Part shown: one piece after another, positions 1 through 8,854 of the stretch
Layout of the letters: every line of letters starts with the position of its first letter
How positions within the stretch are numbered: the stretch's first letter is position 1
NCBI GenBank assembly: GCA_020410825.1
Contig: CP084576.1
Coordinates: forward strand, 1,116,001-1,180,000
Source of the DNA: Candidatus Megaera endosymbiont of Mesostigma viride
GTDB lineage: Bacteria > Pseudomonadota > Alphaproteobacteria > Rickettsiales > Rickettsiaceae
Direction of reading: 5' to 3'
Length of the DNA: 64,000 nucleotides
Notes under the pieces: model-generated
The model's input: only the letters and a program-made list of their open reading frames with translations
Told to the model about the DNA's origin: nothing
Databases searched by the model: none
Translations under genes and position numbers: made by a program

Positions 1-278
1 TCTTTAATTATCTGCAGGCTTATGAAAAAGTTTTGGTTTACCCCTTTAACTTCAGATAGTTTTTGCCTGCTTGTGTTAATTAAATTATTTAAATTACCAA
101 ATTTATTTAATAGCTCTTTCGCCAGGGGCTTTACATCTTTTCTAGGAATTGATTGAAAAAGCATTAATTCAATTAGTTCATAATCGCTAAAGCTATTTGG
201 AGGATTTTTAAGAAATTTATCCTTCTGACGCTTTCTATGTCCAACGTAATGCGGTAATTTCTCATTGGGTGTTTGCAT
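1..278 (-). CDS. radC: RadC family protein, N-terminal part (cut by window edge)
   Basis: The minus-strand frame starting with ATG at 278 stays open to the window edge, giving about 92 residues of the N-terminus. Visible motifs are the basic GHRKRQKDKFL stretch near residue 13, the SDYELIELMLF helix and the PRKDVKPLAKELL segment, followed by a helix-hairpin-helix-like LSEVKGVNQNF. These are the usual N-terminal landmarks of RadC/JAB-domain proteins, whose metal-binding JAB domain would lie beyond the window. The family was once linked to DNA repair, but its function is unsettled. The start overlaps the end of map by 17 nt, so the two genes are probably cotranscribed and translationally coupled. 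Confidence 0.85.
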   Translation of the reverse strand, partial: MQTPNEKLPHYVGHRKRQKDKFLKNPPNSFSDYELIELMLFQSIPRKDVKPLAKELLNKFGNLNNLINTSRQKLSEVKGVNQNFFISLQIIK

Positions 279-1053
279 ATGGGGGATATAGTAAATTCTT
301 TTGTGAAAGTGTGAAAATTTCCACGCCGCTAGCAGTTACACCCACAGTATGCTCAAATTGGGCTGATAAAGATTTATCCCGTGTGGTTACAGTCCAGCCG
401 TCTATTTTGCTTAAAATAGTTTCATAATTACCAGCATTTACCATAGGTTCAACAGTAAAAAACATCCCTTCTTTCAACGTAAGTCCTGTATCAGGTTTGC
501 CGTAATGAAGGACTGTTGGTTCATCGTGAAATATCTTACCAATACCGTGGCCAGTATAATCCCTTACTACTGAATAATTATGTTTTTCAACATGTTTTTG
601 AATGGCATGACCGATATCTCCAAGTTTTACTCCCGGTTTTATCATTTCTATACCAATCATCATAGCTTCGTAAGTAATTTGAATAAGTCTTTTTGGTTTA
701 ATAGCTACCTCCCCGACATAAAACATTCTGCTGGTATCTCCATGCCAGTCGTCTAATATTACTGTTACATCGATATTAAGTATATCACCTATTTTCAATT
801 TTTTATCCGAAGGTATGCCGTGGCACACTACGTGATTTACTGAAGTGCATATTGATTTAGGAAAGCCTTTGTAGTTAAGAGGTGCTGGTATGCCGCCATT
901 CGAAGTGATAAATTCATAGCATAAATTGTCAAGGTAATTTGTGGTCACTCCAGGTTTTACATAATCTGTAATAAAATCAAGAGTTTGCGCAGCTAATTTT
1001 CCAGCTGCTCGCATTTTAATAAAATCGTTTTCTTTATGAATTTTCACGGACAT
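262..1053 (-). CDS. map: Type I methionine aminopeptidase
   Basis: Removes the initiator methionine from new cytosolic proteins. The 263-residue length is normal for bacterial type I MetAP. The metal-binding and catalytic residues can be placed: His79 in VCHGIP, Asp95 in NIDV, Asp106 in HGDTSRMF, His169 in TGHGIG, Glu202 in VEPM and Glu234 in QFEHTVGV. No N-terminal extension is present. It lies head to tail with radC, whose start falls inside the last codons of map. The upstream 228-bp gap is shared with a divergent histidine-kinase gene and must hold both promoters, although I could not assign boxes with confidence. Confidence 0.97.
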   Translation of the reverse strand: MSVKIHKENDFIKMRAAGKLAAQTLDFITDYVKPGVTTNYLDNLCYEFITSNGGIPAPLNYKGFPKSICTSVNHVVCHGIPSDKKLKIGDILNIDVTVILDDWHGDTSRMFYVGEVAIKPKRLIQITYEAMMIGIEMIKPGVKLGDIGHAIQKHVEKHNYSVVRDYTGHGIGKIFHDEPTVLHYGKPDTGLTLKEGMFFTVEPMVNAGNYETILSKIDGWTVTTRDKSLSAQFEHTVGVTASGVEIFTLSQKNLLYPPYANTQ

Positions 1054-1281
1054 TTTACTTAGTAAAACATTTATTTTATTATGCAGATAGCAAGTATAAT
1101 TGCTTATTAAAATTAAGTCTAGTACCAGTTATGGTTAAGCTTTCAATTTTATGTTAAATATAATAAGAAAATTACTGGTGCGCCTTCAATTTAAGGTAAA
1201 ATAAAAAATAGACAGTAAAAATTAAGTATGTTACGATTCACTACCATTAGTTATTTTCCAAAATAAATTTAATCTTAATTT

Positions 1282-1992
1282 ATGCAAGATTTTAAGAAAA
1301 TTTTTAATAATACTTCGCTTTTTTCTAAAGTTAGCCATGAATTAAGAACACCGGTCCATGGGATCAAAGGACTTGCTGAGTATCTTCGTAACAACTGGGA
1401 AAAACTGGATGAAAAAACCAAAAAATCATGCATGGATGATATATTTGGATCTGCTTGTTCTCTTGAAGATATTATAGAGAAATTATTTCAACTAGCTAAT
1501 TTTAGCGATAATAATATAAATTTTCATTTTGAAAAAGTCGATATAATAAAGGTTGTTCAAGATGCAGTGGAAAGAAATAATCTTTTTATTACTGATAAGA
1601 ATGCAGTAAACCTATTTTCGGAGTGCGAAGATAAAGAAATAAAAATTAGTATTGATCAATTTTGGATAAAGCAATTAGTGTCTAATTTAATAAGTAATGC
1701 AATAAAGCATTCTCGTGCAAAAAATATTAAAGTTAAGATTAATTCAGAAAAAGCTGCGGATAGTAAAAACGTGGTTATTTCAGTTATTGATGATGGCGTA
1801 GGAATACCATCTAAAGAATTAAGCAGTGTATTTCAGGCATTTAAGCAAGGATCAAACATTAATGAATCACTTAAAGGTTCTGGATTGGGTCTTGCTATAT
1901 GCAAGGAAATAGTTGTTGCGCATGGTGGGGAAATTTGGGCAAAGAATAATGAGACGGGTGGTACAAGTGTAAGTTTTTCTTTATCAAAATAG
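1282..1992 (+). CDS. Soluble sensor histidine kinase (kinase core only)
   Basis: At 236 residues this is little more than a kinase core. The H-box FSKVSHELRTPVHG places the phospho-acceptor at His19. The HATPase_c domain follows, with an N-box near residues 137-150 (LVSNLISNAIKHS), a G1 box DDGVGIP, an F-box VFQAFKQG and a G2 box GSGLGLAICKE. There is no transmembrane segment and no PAS, HAMP or receiver domain. An in-frame TAA directly before the ATG rules out a longer protein. The cognate receiver is probably the response regulator at 2976, one gene downstream. Signal input must come through partner proteins or the short N-terminus. Its specific pathway is unknown. Confidence 0.9.
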   Translation: MQDFKKIFNNTSLFSKVSHELRTPVHGIKGLAEYLRNNWEKLDEKTKKSCMDDIFGSACSLEDIIEKLFQLANFSDNNINFHFEKVDIIKVVQDAVERNNLFITDKNAVNLFSECEDKEIKISIDQFWIKQLVSNLISNAIKHSRAKNIKVKINSEKAADSKNVVISVIDDGVGIPSKELSSVFQAFKQGSNINESLKGSGLGLAICKEIVVAHGGEIWAKNNETGGTSVSFSLSK

Positions 1993-2055
1993 AAAGCTTG
2001 AGCCTTATAAATTAACACAAGTGAATCTTACAATATTCAAGAAAATTGTATAAGG

Positions 2056-2934
2056 ATGAAAAATTATTTGAACGAAATTAAATTGAGCATCAAGATTGGA
2101 TTAATGGTATTAATAGGCCTTTCTGCTTTTGAGGCAAGCGCTGAAATTGTACAAGCATCTTCAGTTAATGATATTAAAACATACACTTCTCAGTTTGATA
2201 GTAAAGACACTCTTGTTTTATTTGACTTGGATTATGTACTGTTTGCACCGCGAGATAGAGTATTGAGATATGCGGGTGAAGAAAATAATTATCGTTCAAA
2301 ACACTTCCAAGCTATATTTAAAGATTTTCAAGGAAAAGGGATTGCGCTTGGTAAGGATAAAGTGCCAATGGCTGAGTATTTAATTAGCCAGATTTTGTCT
2401 TCTAGTAAAGTTGAGTTGGTATCTCTGGGCATGCCAAATTTTGTTAACGAACTTGATTCTAAAAAAATGGCTGTTGTCGGATTCACGGCCAACAGCAGTG
2501 GAAAATATGGTATTGTTCAGAATGAAGCAGAACTTCATTTATCGCGCTTAAAGTCTCTGGGGTATCATTTTATTAAAGATAATGGTAGGCTTTTGAAAGG
2601 AGATTTTCCTGAATGTATTTCTCGTGTTATATTTACAAATAAAAAAGATAAAGGGAAAGTACTTTTAGATTTCCTTAAGAAATTAAACAAAACCTACAAA
2701 AATATTATTTTTGTTGATGACCGATTGAAAAATCTAATTTCAGTACAAAATATACTTAAAGATTATAAAATTAATTATCTGGGTATTCATTACACTGAAC
2801 TAAAAGATAAAAATGAGGTATTAAATCAGGATATAGCAGATAAACAGTTTGAGGTATTAGCACGCAAACATATATGGTTGAGCGATGAAGAGGTAGAGGC
2901 TATGCTAAATATAAAGCCTAGCCGGAAATCATAG
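2056..2934 (+). CDS. Secreted DUF2608 / HAD-like acid phosphatase family protein
   Basis: The protein has 292 residues and an N-terminal hydrophobic segment (IGLMVLIGLSAFEASA) that looks like a signal peptide cleaved near residue 29. A HAD-type nucleophile motif, LVLFDLDYVLF, puts Asp57 and Asp59 where a phosphatase would use them. FTANSS resembles motif II, and IIFVDDRLKNL resembles the acidic motif IV. This pattern fits DUF2608, a family of HAD-like proteins found mainly in intracellular bacteria such as Rickettsia, Legionella and Chlamydia. Substrate is unknown. The gene sits between a histidine kinase and a response regulator on the same strand, so it could be part of that signalling unit, but that is inference from position. 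Confidence 0.78.
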   Translation: MKNYLNEIKLSIKIGLMVLIGLSAFEASAEIVQASSVNDIKTYTSQFDSKDTLVLFDLDYVLFAPRDRVLRYAGEENNYRSKHFQAIFKDFQGKGIALGKDKVPMAEYLISQILSSSKVELVSLGMPNFVNELDSKKMAVVGFTANSSGKYGIVQNEAELHLSRLKSLGYHFIKDNGRLLKGDFPECISRVIFTNKKDKGKVLLDFLKKLNKTYKNIIFVDDRLKNLISVQNILKDYKINYLGIHYTELKDKNEVLNQDIADKQFEVLARKHIWLSDEEVEAMLNIKPSRKS

Positions 2935-2975
2935 AGGCATGTACGTATTATATAAATTTCTATAGAGAGAAAGTT

Positions 2976-3374
2976 GTGAACAAGGAAATTGCTTTAGAAA
3001 AAAATGCTATATTATTTGTAGATGATGAGAAAATTTGCCATACTTTAGTTAACCTTGTAATCCCCAATTTTACAAAATACAAGGTTATAAATGCCCATAA
3101 TGCTGAAGAAGCTATTTCCCTTGGCAAGAAATATGCAAATAGTATTTGCTTAGTTTTATCTGATATTATGTTACCCGATATAAGCGGTTATGGAATATAT
3201 AAAATTTTTAGGAAAGATAAAAAACTAGCTAATATTCCTTTTGTTTTTCAAAGTGGTATTCCGTGCCAAGAAAAAGAATTGAAAAAGCACTTGGCAGACG
3301 AATCAGTTCAAATAATTTATAAACCTTATACACAATCTGATTTAGTTGAAATGATATCTAAAGTACTAGGTTAA
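2976..3374 (+). CDS. Single-domain (CheY-like) response regulator
   Basis: A receiver domain of 132 residues with no output domain. The acidic pocket is Asp16-Asp17 in LFVDDEK, the phospho-acceptor is Asp63 in LSDIMLPD, and the conserved lysine is Lys116 in IIYKPYT. I take the GTG at 2976 as the start because it follows a purine-rich stretch (agagagaaag) and leaves a normal CheY N-terminus. It lies in the same direction as the core-only histidine kinase at 1282, with the DUF2608 gene between them, and is the obvious phosphotransfer partner. Without an output domain it probably acts by protein contact or passes phosphate to another protein. Confidence 0.9.
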   Translation: MNKEIALEKNAILFVDDEKICHTLVNLVIPNFTKYKVINAHNAEEAISLGKKYANSICLVLSDIMLPDISGYGIYKIFRKDKKLANIPFVFQSGIPCQEKELKKHLADESVQIIYKPYTQSDLVEMISKVLG

Positions 3375-3448
3375 TAGGTAAAATTGTTGAAAAAGAACAT
3401 AATTTAGTTATCATTAACGCGTTTCTAATCCAAATAAACGATAAAGAA

Positions 3449-4987
3449 GTGTCAAATAACAGATTTTATATTACAACTCCTATATATTATGTTAACGATG
3501 TTCCTCATATAGGTCATGCTTATACGAGCCTTGCGTGTGATGTAATTGCTAGATTCATGAAATTGGCAGGTAAAGAAGTTTGGTATTTAAGTGGTACTGA
3601 TGAGCATGGGCAAAAAGTTGAAAAATCAGCTCTAAATAATGACCTTTCTCCTCAGGAATTTACTGATAAAATGTCTATAAATTTTAGAAATTTGCTCCAG
3701 GCATTAAATATTGCAAATTCTGATTTTATTAGAACTACCGAAGAGAGGCACAAGTTAGGAGTAAAGGCTTTTTGGAATAGATTATACGAAAACGGGGATG
3801 TGTATCTTGGCAAGTATTCTGGTTGGTATTCCGTTCGTGATGAAGCATTTTATGATGAGTCTGAATTAACCCCTGAAGGTTTCGCCCCAACTGGAGCTCC
3901 AGTTGAATGGTTAGAAGAACCTAGTTATTTTTTTGCTTTATCGAAATGGCAGAATAAGTTATTGGAATTTTACGACGCAAATCCTGAATTTATTATACCT
4001 AAAACCAGAAGAAATGAAGTGATAAGCTTTGTAAAAAACGGTCTCATGGATTTATCAATTTCAAGAACTAGTTTTAAATGGGGTATTCCTGTTCCGGGGA
4101 ATGAAAAGCATATTATTTATGTATGGCTTGATGCTTTAACGAATTATATCTCAGCTCTTGGTTATCCCGATAAGACAGGCAATTACAGCAAATTCTGGCC
4201 AGCTGATGCCCATGTTGTAGGTAAGGATATTTTAAGATTCCATGCCGTTTATTGGCCAGCCTTTTTAATGGCAGCTGGTCTTCCTTTACCAAAATCAATT
4301 ATTGCCCATGGGTGGTGGACTAATGAGGGGCAAAAAATATCAAAATCTCTTGGTAACGTTATTGACCCATTTAAGCTTATTGAAAATTTTGGTCAAGATC
4401 AGGTAAGATATTTCCTGATGAGGGAAGTTATATTTGGTAATGACGGGAATTACGCACACGATAATTTAGTTCAAAGAAACAATACTGAACTTTCTAATAA
4501 AATTGGTAATCTGATCCAGCGTACTTGTTCTTTTATTTTTAAAAATTGTGAACAAAAGATACCAGATGTATCTAAAGAATTTATAGAGGAAATGTATCAG
4601 GATTCGTTTTTCGTTCAATTAAAGGATATTGTTAAGGATACTCTCGTCCAAATGGAAAGTTATAACATTAATGCTGTTCTTGACCATATTATATACATAA
4701 CTGAACAATCAAATATTTATATAGATCGGGAAGCACCATGGGCTCTAAAGAATTCTGATCTTCCTAAAATGAATGAAGTTTTGTATAGAATTGTTGAGAC
4801 GATTAGATATATCGGCATTTTAATACAACCGTTTATACCTGATTCAGCAGCAAAAATTTTAGATCAACTTAGTGTTCCAGAGGATAATCGTGATTTTAGA
4901 CATTTAACCCAAGAGTTTGCCATTAAACCTTCTACTAGGATAAACGAGCCGCTGCCGATTTTTCCAAGGTTAGAAATAAGAAATTAG
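3449..4987 (+). CDS. metG: Methionyl-tRNA synthetase
   Basis: Class I aminoacyl-tRNA synthetase charging tRNA-Met. The HIGH signature is intact at residues 20-23 (VPHIGHAY) and the KMSKS loop is KISKS at 296-300 (GQKISKSLGN). The 512 residues correspond to the short form, with an anticodon-binding helical domain but no C-terminal EMAP/tRNA-binding appendage. The start codon is GTG, because the first residues SNNRFYITTPIYYVND match the family N-terminus directly. tatD begins 6 nt after the stop, so the two genes form a transcription unit, an order common in bacteria. Confidence 0.97.
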   Translation: MSNNRFYITTPIYYVNDVPHIGHAYTSLACDVIARFMKLAGKEVWYLSGTDEHGQKVEKSALNNDLSPQEFTDKMSINFRNLLQALNIANSDFIRTTEERHKLGVKAFWNRLYENGDVYLGKYSGWYSVRDEAFYDESELTPEGFAPTGAPVEWLEEPSYFFALSKWQNKLLEFYDANPEFIIPKTRRNEVISFVKNGLMDLSISRTSFKWGIPVPGNEKHIIYVWLDALTNYISALGYPDKTGNYSKFWPADAHVVGKDILRFHAVYWPAFLMAAGLPLPKSIIAHGWWTNEGQKISKSLGNVIDPFKLIENFGQDQVRYFLMREVIFGNDGNYAHDNLVQRNNTELSNKIGNLIQRTCSFIFKNCEQKIPDVSKEFIEEMYQDSFFVQLKDIVKDTLVQMESYNINAVLDHIIYITEQSNIYIDREAPWALKNSDLPKMNEVLYRIVETIRYIGILIQPFIPDSAAKILDQLSVPEDNRDFRHLTQEFAIKPSTRINEPLPIFPRLEIRN

Positions 4988-4993
4988 CAAAAT

Positions 4994-5809
4994 ATGGTCC
5001 TGGTAGATTCACATTGCCATTTAGATATGTTCGTAGGGCATGATTCACACGATAATATAATTAAACGTGCGTTTGAATCGAATGTACATTACATGCAGAC
5101 AATCTGTACAAAACTTGAAGATTTTCCTAAAATTTTGGCTATTGCAGAAAATTATAAAAATGTCTTTACTTCAGTTGGAATCCATCCAAGTGAAGTAAGG
5201 GAAGCAATAAGTGCTTCGGAACTAATTCGCCTTGCTAAAAATAATCGAGTGATAGGGTTAGGGGAAACAGGGTTAGATTACTATTATAATAAAGATATTA
5301 CGCAGCACAAACTTCAGAAACAATCTTTTGAAGAACATATTAAAGCCTCTTGTGAAAACAAATTACCAATTATAGTTCATACCAGAGAAGCTGAAGACGA
5401 TACTTATGATATAATAGCTTCATACAAAAAAACTTACAATTTTCCTGGCCTTATCCATTGTTTTACAGCTTCAGAGAGGTTTGCTCGAAAAATACTAGAT
5501 ATTGGTTTTTATATTTCAGTTGCTGGAATTGTCACTTTTAAAAATGCTGATAAATTAAGAGATATTATTAAATTTACGCCTTTGGATAGGCTTCTAGTCG
5601 AAACTGATTCCCCATATCTTGCACCAGTTCCTAAAAGAGGTAAAATAAATGAGCCTTCTTATGTAAAATATGTTACAGAAGCGATTGCTGATTTAAAAGG
5701 GATAACGTTTGAAAAATGTGCAAAACAGACTACAGATAACTTTTTTACACTGTTTAATAAAGCTTGTCAATTTAGAGATATACCCAATGAGATAATTGGG
5801 GATAGTTGA
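4994..5809 (+). CDS. tatD: TatD family metal-dependent hydrolase (3'-5' DNase)
   Basis: The 271-residue TIM-barrel hydrolase of the amidohydrolase superfamily carries the family metal ligands. HCHLD near the N-terminus supplies two histidines, GLGETGLDYYY supplies the glutamate, IVHTREA and IHCFTAS supply histidines, and LLVETDSPYLAP supplies the aspartate. TatD proteins act as Mg-dependent exonucleases on damaged or degraded DNA in the cytosol. The gene starts 6 nt after metG. Its stop codon lies inside the left arm of the palindrome at 5805-5847, which probably terminates the metG-tatD unit. Confidence 0.95.
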   Translation: MVLVDSHCHLDMFVGHDSHDNIIKRAFESNVHYMQTICTKLEDFPKILAIAENYKNVFTSVGIHPSEVREAISASELIRLAKNNRVIGLGETGLDYYYNKDITQHKLQKQSFEEHIKASCENKLPIIVHTREAEDDTYDIIASYKKTYNFPGLIHCFTASERFARKILDIGFYISVAGIVTFKNADKLRDIIKFTPLDRLLVETDSPYLAPVPKRGKINEPSYVKYVTEAIADLKGITFEKCAKQTTDNFFTLFNKACQFRDIPNEIIGDS

Positions 5810-5847
5810 GGTTTAACTCTTTATTTCCTGAAGAGTTAAACCTCAAC
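5805..5847. terminator. 17-bp perfect inverted repeat between convergent tatD and argS
   Basis: The arms at 5805-5821 and 5831-5847 are perfectly complementary over 17 bp around a 9-nt loop. The stem includes the tatD stop codon. It sits between two genes that converge, so a bidirectional terminator is the simplest reading. No long T-run follows the stem on either strand, so its strength is uncertain. Confidence 0.65.
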
Positions 5848-5867
5848 ACTCCAAAATTTATTATTCT

Positions 5868-7601
5868 TCACATTTTATCCATAGGAGTAACTCCTATCAG
5901 CTCAAATCCACTAGCTATTACCTTTCTTATACTTTCTACCAAGGCTAATCTTGCAGCTGTTAATTCTAGATTATCCTCTATATTAAATCGATAATCATTA
6001 TTTTCTTTGCCAAGATTCCATATAGAATGAAATCTGGAAGCAATATCAATTAAATAATAGGCAATTCTTTGTGGTTCCCTTGTTATGGCGGATGACGATA
6101 AGATTTTTGGCCAAGAAGCAAGAAGTTTAATTAACTGGATTTCTTCTTCTGAATTAAGAAGCGAAAGATTGAACTCTCTATTTGTAAAAACTTCATAAGC
6201 TGAAGAAATAGTTTCTTTTGCTTTTGCTAAAATGGATTTAGCTCGGACATGGGCGTATTGTACATAAAATACCGGATTATCTTTTGATTGTTCCTTAACT
6301 TTTGTAAAATCAAAATCTAAGGGGACATCATTTCTGCGGGTAAGCATAATAAAGCGGATAATATCTTTACCCACCTCATTTATTACATCGCTAACAGTCA
6401 TAAAATTCCCACTTCTTTTTGACATCTTAATAGGTTCAGCTCCTTTGACAAAATTAACAAGCTGGCAAATGCGAATGTCACTTTTTACTTTACCTTGACT
6501 GAGGGCTTCAATGACAGCTTTTATTCTTTTAACGTAGCCGCTATGATCAGCACCGAGTATATAAATTAAACACTCAAATCCTCGGTCTATCTTATCTTTT
6601 GCGTAAGCGAAATCTGCAGCTAGATAAGACCATGAACCGTCGCTTTTTTGGATAGGTCTATCTTGATCGTCACCATAATTAGAGGACCTGAGCAATAATT
6701 GTTCCTTTTCTTGCCAATTTTCATCTATTTTTCCTTTGGGCGGCGGTAGAGTACCGTAATATATTAACCCCATTTTAGTTAGAGTTGCAACTGCTTCATC
6801 TATTTTGCCGGTATCATGCAAGCTTTGTTCGGAAGTAAAGACATCGTGTTTAATACCCAGTTTTTCAAGATCGAATTTAATTAATTCTAACATTTCAGAA
6901 ACTGCAATTTTTTTGAGCTTCTGACGCATTGAATTCTCATCCATGTTAAGGAGCTTAGAACCATAATCTGTTGCTAGTTTTTTGCCTATTACAGCTAGAT
7001 ACTCACCAGGATAAAAGCCTTCAGGGATTACAGCCTTTTCACCGTTTAAGGCTTCCTTATAACGAATTAACAAACTATCAATTAGTGTTTCAATTTGCGA
7101 ACCAGCATCATTTACATAATATTCCTTAGTAACTTCGTATCCACATTTTTTGAGAATATTTGCTAGTGCATCGCCATAAACTGCTCCTCTGGCATGGCCA
7201 ATATGCATTGGGCCAGTAGGGTTCGCAGAAACATATTCAACGTTTACTTTTGTTCCTTTCCCGACATTAACTTCCCAGAAATCTTTGTTACCATTGAGTA
7301 TACTTTTAATACAATCGTGCCATTTTTCTGCTTTTATGGTAAAGTTAATGAAGCCAGGGCCTGCAACTTCTATATGGGCAACATAAGGTATATCAGTTAT
7401 TAATTCCTTAAACTTAATAGCTATTTCTCTAGGGTTTTCGCCAGTTTTTGCAGCGAGTAACATTGCTATATTAGTTGAGATATCGCCGTTTAACGGATCC
7501 TTGGGGGTTTCTAGAGTGGCTTGATTCCAAATTTCTGTATCAGCGCATATTTGTAAACATCTATTTTTAAGATCACTTCCTAATTCCTTAAATATATTCA
7601 T
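5868..7601 (-). CDS. argS: Arginyl-tRNA synthetase
   Basis: Class I synthetase of 577 residues, normal for the bacterial enzyme. The HIGH signature is at residues 133-136 in ANPTGPMHIGHARGA, typical of ArgRS. A MSKRSGNF motif stands where other class I enzymes have KMSKS. The N-terminal Add1-like domain and the C-terminal DALR anticodon-binding domain (QYAHVRAKSI and following helices) are both present. The start overlaps the end of dgt by 4 nt (ATGA), so argS is translated from the dgt message. The 3' end faces tatD across a strong palindrome. Confidence 0.97.
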   Translation of the reverse strand: MNIFKELGSDLKNRCLQICADTEIWNQATLETPKDPLNGDISTNIAMLLAAKTGENPREIAIKFKELITDIPYVAHIEVAGPGFINFTIKAEKWHDCIKSILNGNKDFWEVNVGKGTKVNVEYVSANPTGPMHIGHARGAVYGDALANILKKCGYEVTKEYYVNDAGSQIETLIDSLLIRYKEALNGEKAVIPEGFYPGEYLAVIGKKLATDYGSKLLNMDENSMRQKLKKIAVSEMLELIKFDLEKLGIKHDVFTSEQSLHDTGKIDEAVATLTKMGLIYYGTLPPPKGKIDENWQEKEQLLLRSSNYGDDQDRPIQKSDGSWSYLAADFAYAKDKIDRGFECLIYILGADHSGYVKRIKAVIEALSQGKVKSDIRICQLVNFVKGAEPIKMSKRSGNFMTVSDVINEVGKDIIRFIMLTRRNDVPLDFDFTKVKEQSKDNPVFYVQYAHVRAKSILAKAKETISSAYEVFTNREFNLSLLNSEEEIQLIKLLASWPKILSSSAITREPQRIAYYLIDIASRFHSIWNLGKENNDYRFNIEDNLELTAARLALVESIRKVIASGFELIGVTPMDKM

Positions 7602-8758
7602 AGATCAGCATTTGCAAATTTTAAATTGTAAAATGACTGATATTGTTTTATTGCATATCTATCAGTCATACCAGCTATATAATCGGCTATTATAGACATT
7701 TCTGAATTATTTACATCATCTTTTATCATTTGACGCCAGCTAAAAGGTAATAAGTTTATATTTTCGGCGTATAATTTAAAAAGACTTTTAACAATATTCT
7801 GACATTGCAACGTAACGGCTACCACCCGATGATGCTTATAAACTTTTTTAAATAAGAGCTCTTTTATTAATTTAACTTCATTAACAGTATTTTCAGTAAA
7901 TTCTACTAATGGACGTCCTAAATCACGTATATCTGATTCTGTTCCAATTTTGTATTTTTTAATATTATCTCTTGTTTGTGATAAGAGGCTGTCTATCAAG
8001 TGATGAGTTAACTTACGTGCTACTTCATAAATTAATCTTGCTTTATCTATATCTTTATAATCGTTTCTAATTCTATGAATATATTCAGCTAGTAATTCTA
8101 TCTCTTCAAGGTCTTTATAAGTTATGATTTCAGCTCCTATACTATCCTCTAGATCGTGAGTAATGTAAGCTATATCATCTGAAAGAGAGGCTATTTGAGC
8201 TTCTGCCGAAGAATATTTTGTTAAATCAAGATTGTGTATAGCGTCGTAGTCAACAATATATCTGGAAAAATCTTTTGGAGCAAGTGGGCCGTTATGTTTT
8301 ATAATTCCTTCTAATACTTCCCAGGTTAAATTCAAACCATTATATGCGGCGTATTTATTCTCTAAATATGTTAAAATCTTAAATGAGTGGGCATTGTGAG
8401 AGAAGCCTCCGTAATCTTTCATACATTCATTTAAAGCTTCTTCGCCAGCATGACCGAAAGGTGAATGGCCAAGATCATGAGCAAGAGCTACTCCTTCTGC
8501 TAAATCATCGGATAAATTAAGAGCTTTACATAACGATCGTGCAATCGATGATGCTTCTATAGAATGTGTAAGGCGATTTCTATAATGATCGCCTTCGTGG
8601 TTAACAAATACCTGCGTTTTATATTGAAGCCTTTTAAAAGAGTTGGAGTGAATTATACGATCTCGATCTCTTTCAAATTCATTTCTATAAGGAGTAGGTT
8701 TTTCGGGATATATTCTTCCTCTTGTTTTTTCTGGTATACACGCATATTTCTCGAGCAT
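7598..8758 (-). CDS. dgt: Deoxyguanosinetriphosphate triphosphohydrolase-like HD protein
   Basis: A 386-residue HD-domain dNTPase. The metal-binding residues are visible as His65 (RLTHSIEAS), the His94-Asp95 pair (ALAHDLGHSPFGHAG) and a later Asp in LSDDIAYITHD. The N-terminal RDRDRIIHSNSFKRLQYKTQV is the standard Dgt family signature. Members hydrolyse dNTPs to the deoxynucleoside and triphosphate, tuning the dNTP pool. The gene is first in a dgt-argS pair with a 4-nt overlap. An intergenic space of about 96 nt separates it from mrdA upstream on the same strand. Confidence 0.95.
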   Translation of the reverse strand: MLEKYACIPEKTRGRIYPEKPTPYRNEFERDRDRIIHSNSFKRLQYKTQVFVNHEGDHYRNRLTHSIEASSIARSLCKALNLSDDLAEGVALAHDLGHSPFGHAGEEALNECMKDYGGFSHNAHSFKILTYLENKYAAYNGLNLTWEVLEGIIKHNGPLAPKDFSRYIVDYDAIHNLDLTKYSSAEAQIASLSDDIAYITHDLEDSIGAEIITYKDLEEIELLAEYIHRIRNDYKDIDKARLIYEVARKLTHHLIDSLLSQTRDNIKKYKIGTESDIRDLGRPLVEFTENTVNEVKLIKELLFKKVYKHHRVVAVTLQCQNIVKSLFKLYAENINLLPFSWRQMIKDDVNNSEMSIIADYIAGMTDRYAIKQYQSFYNLKFANADL

Positions 8759-8854
8759 TGTTGTTTCTCGTTATTTTACTAAGGACACAGCTAGAATATA
8801 TTAGGATAAAATTTCATATTCAACCGCTTTCTTGCTTATTTAGGTTTTAGCTAA

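Noticed and set aside
5806..5994. A 62-codon frame on the plus strand after tatD
   Set aside because: It begins in the terminator palindrome and runs antisense to the 3' end of argS. It has no ribosome-binding site and no protein-like motif.
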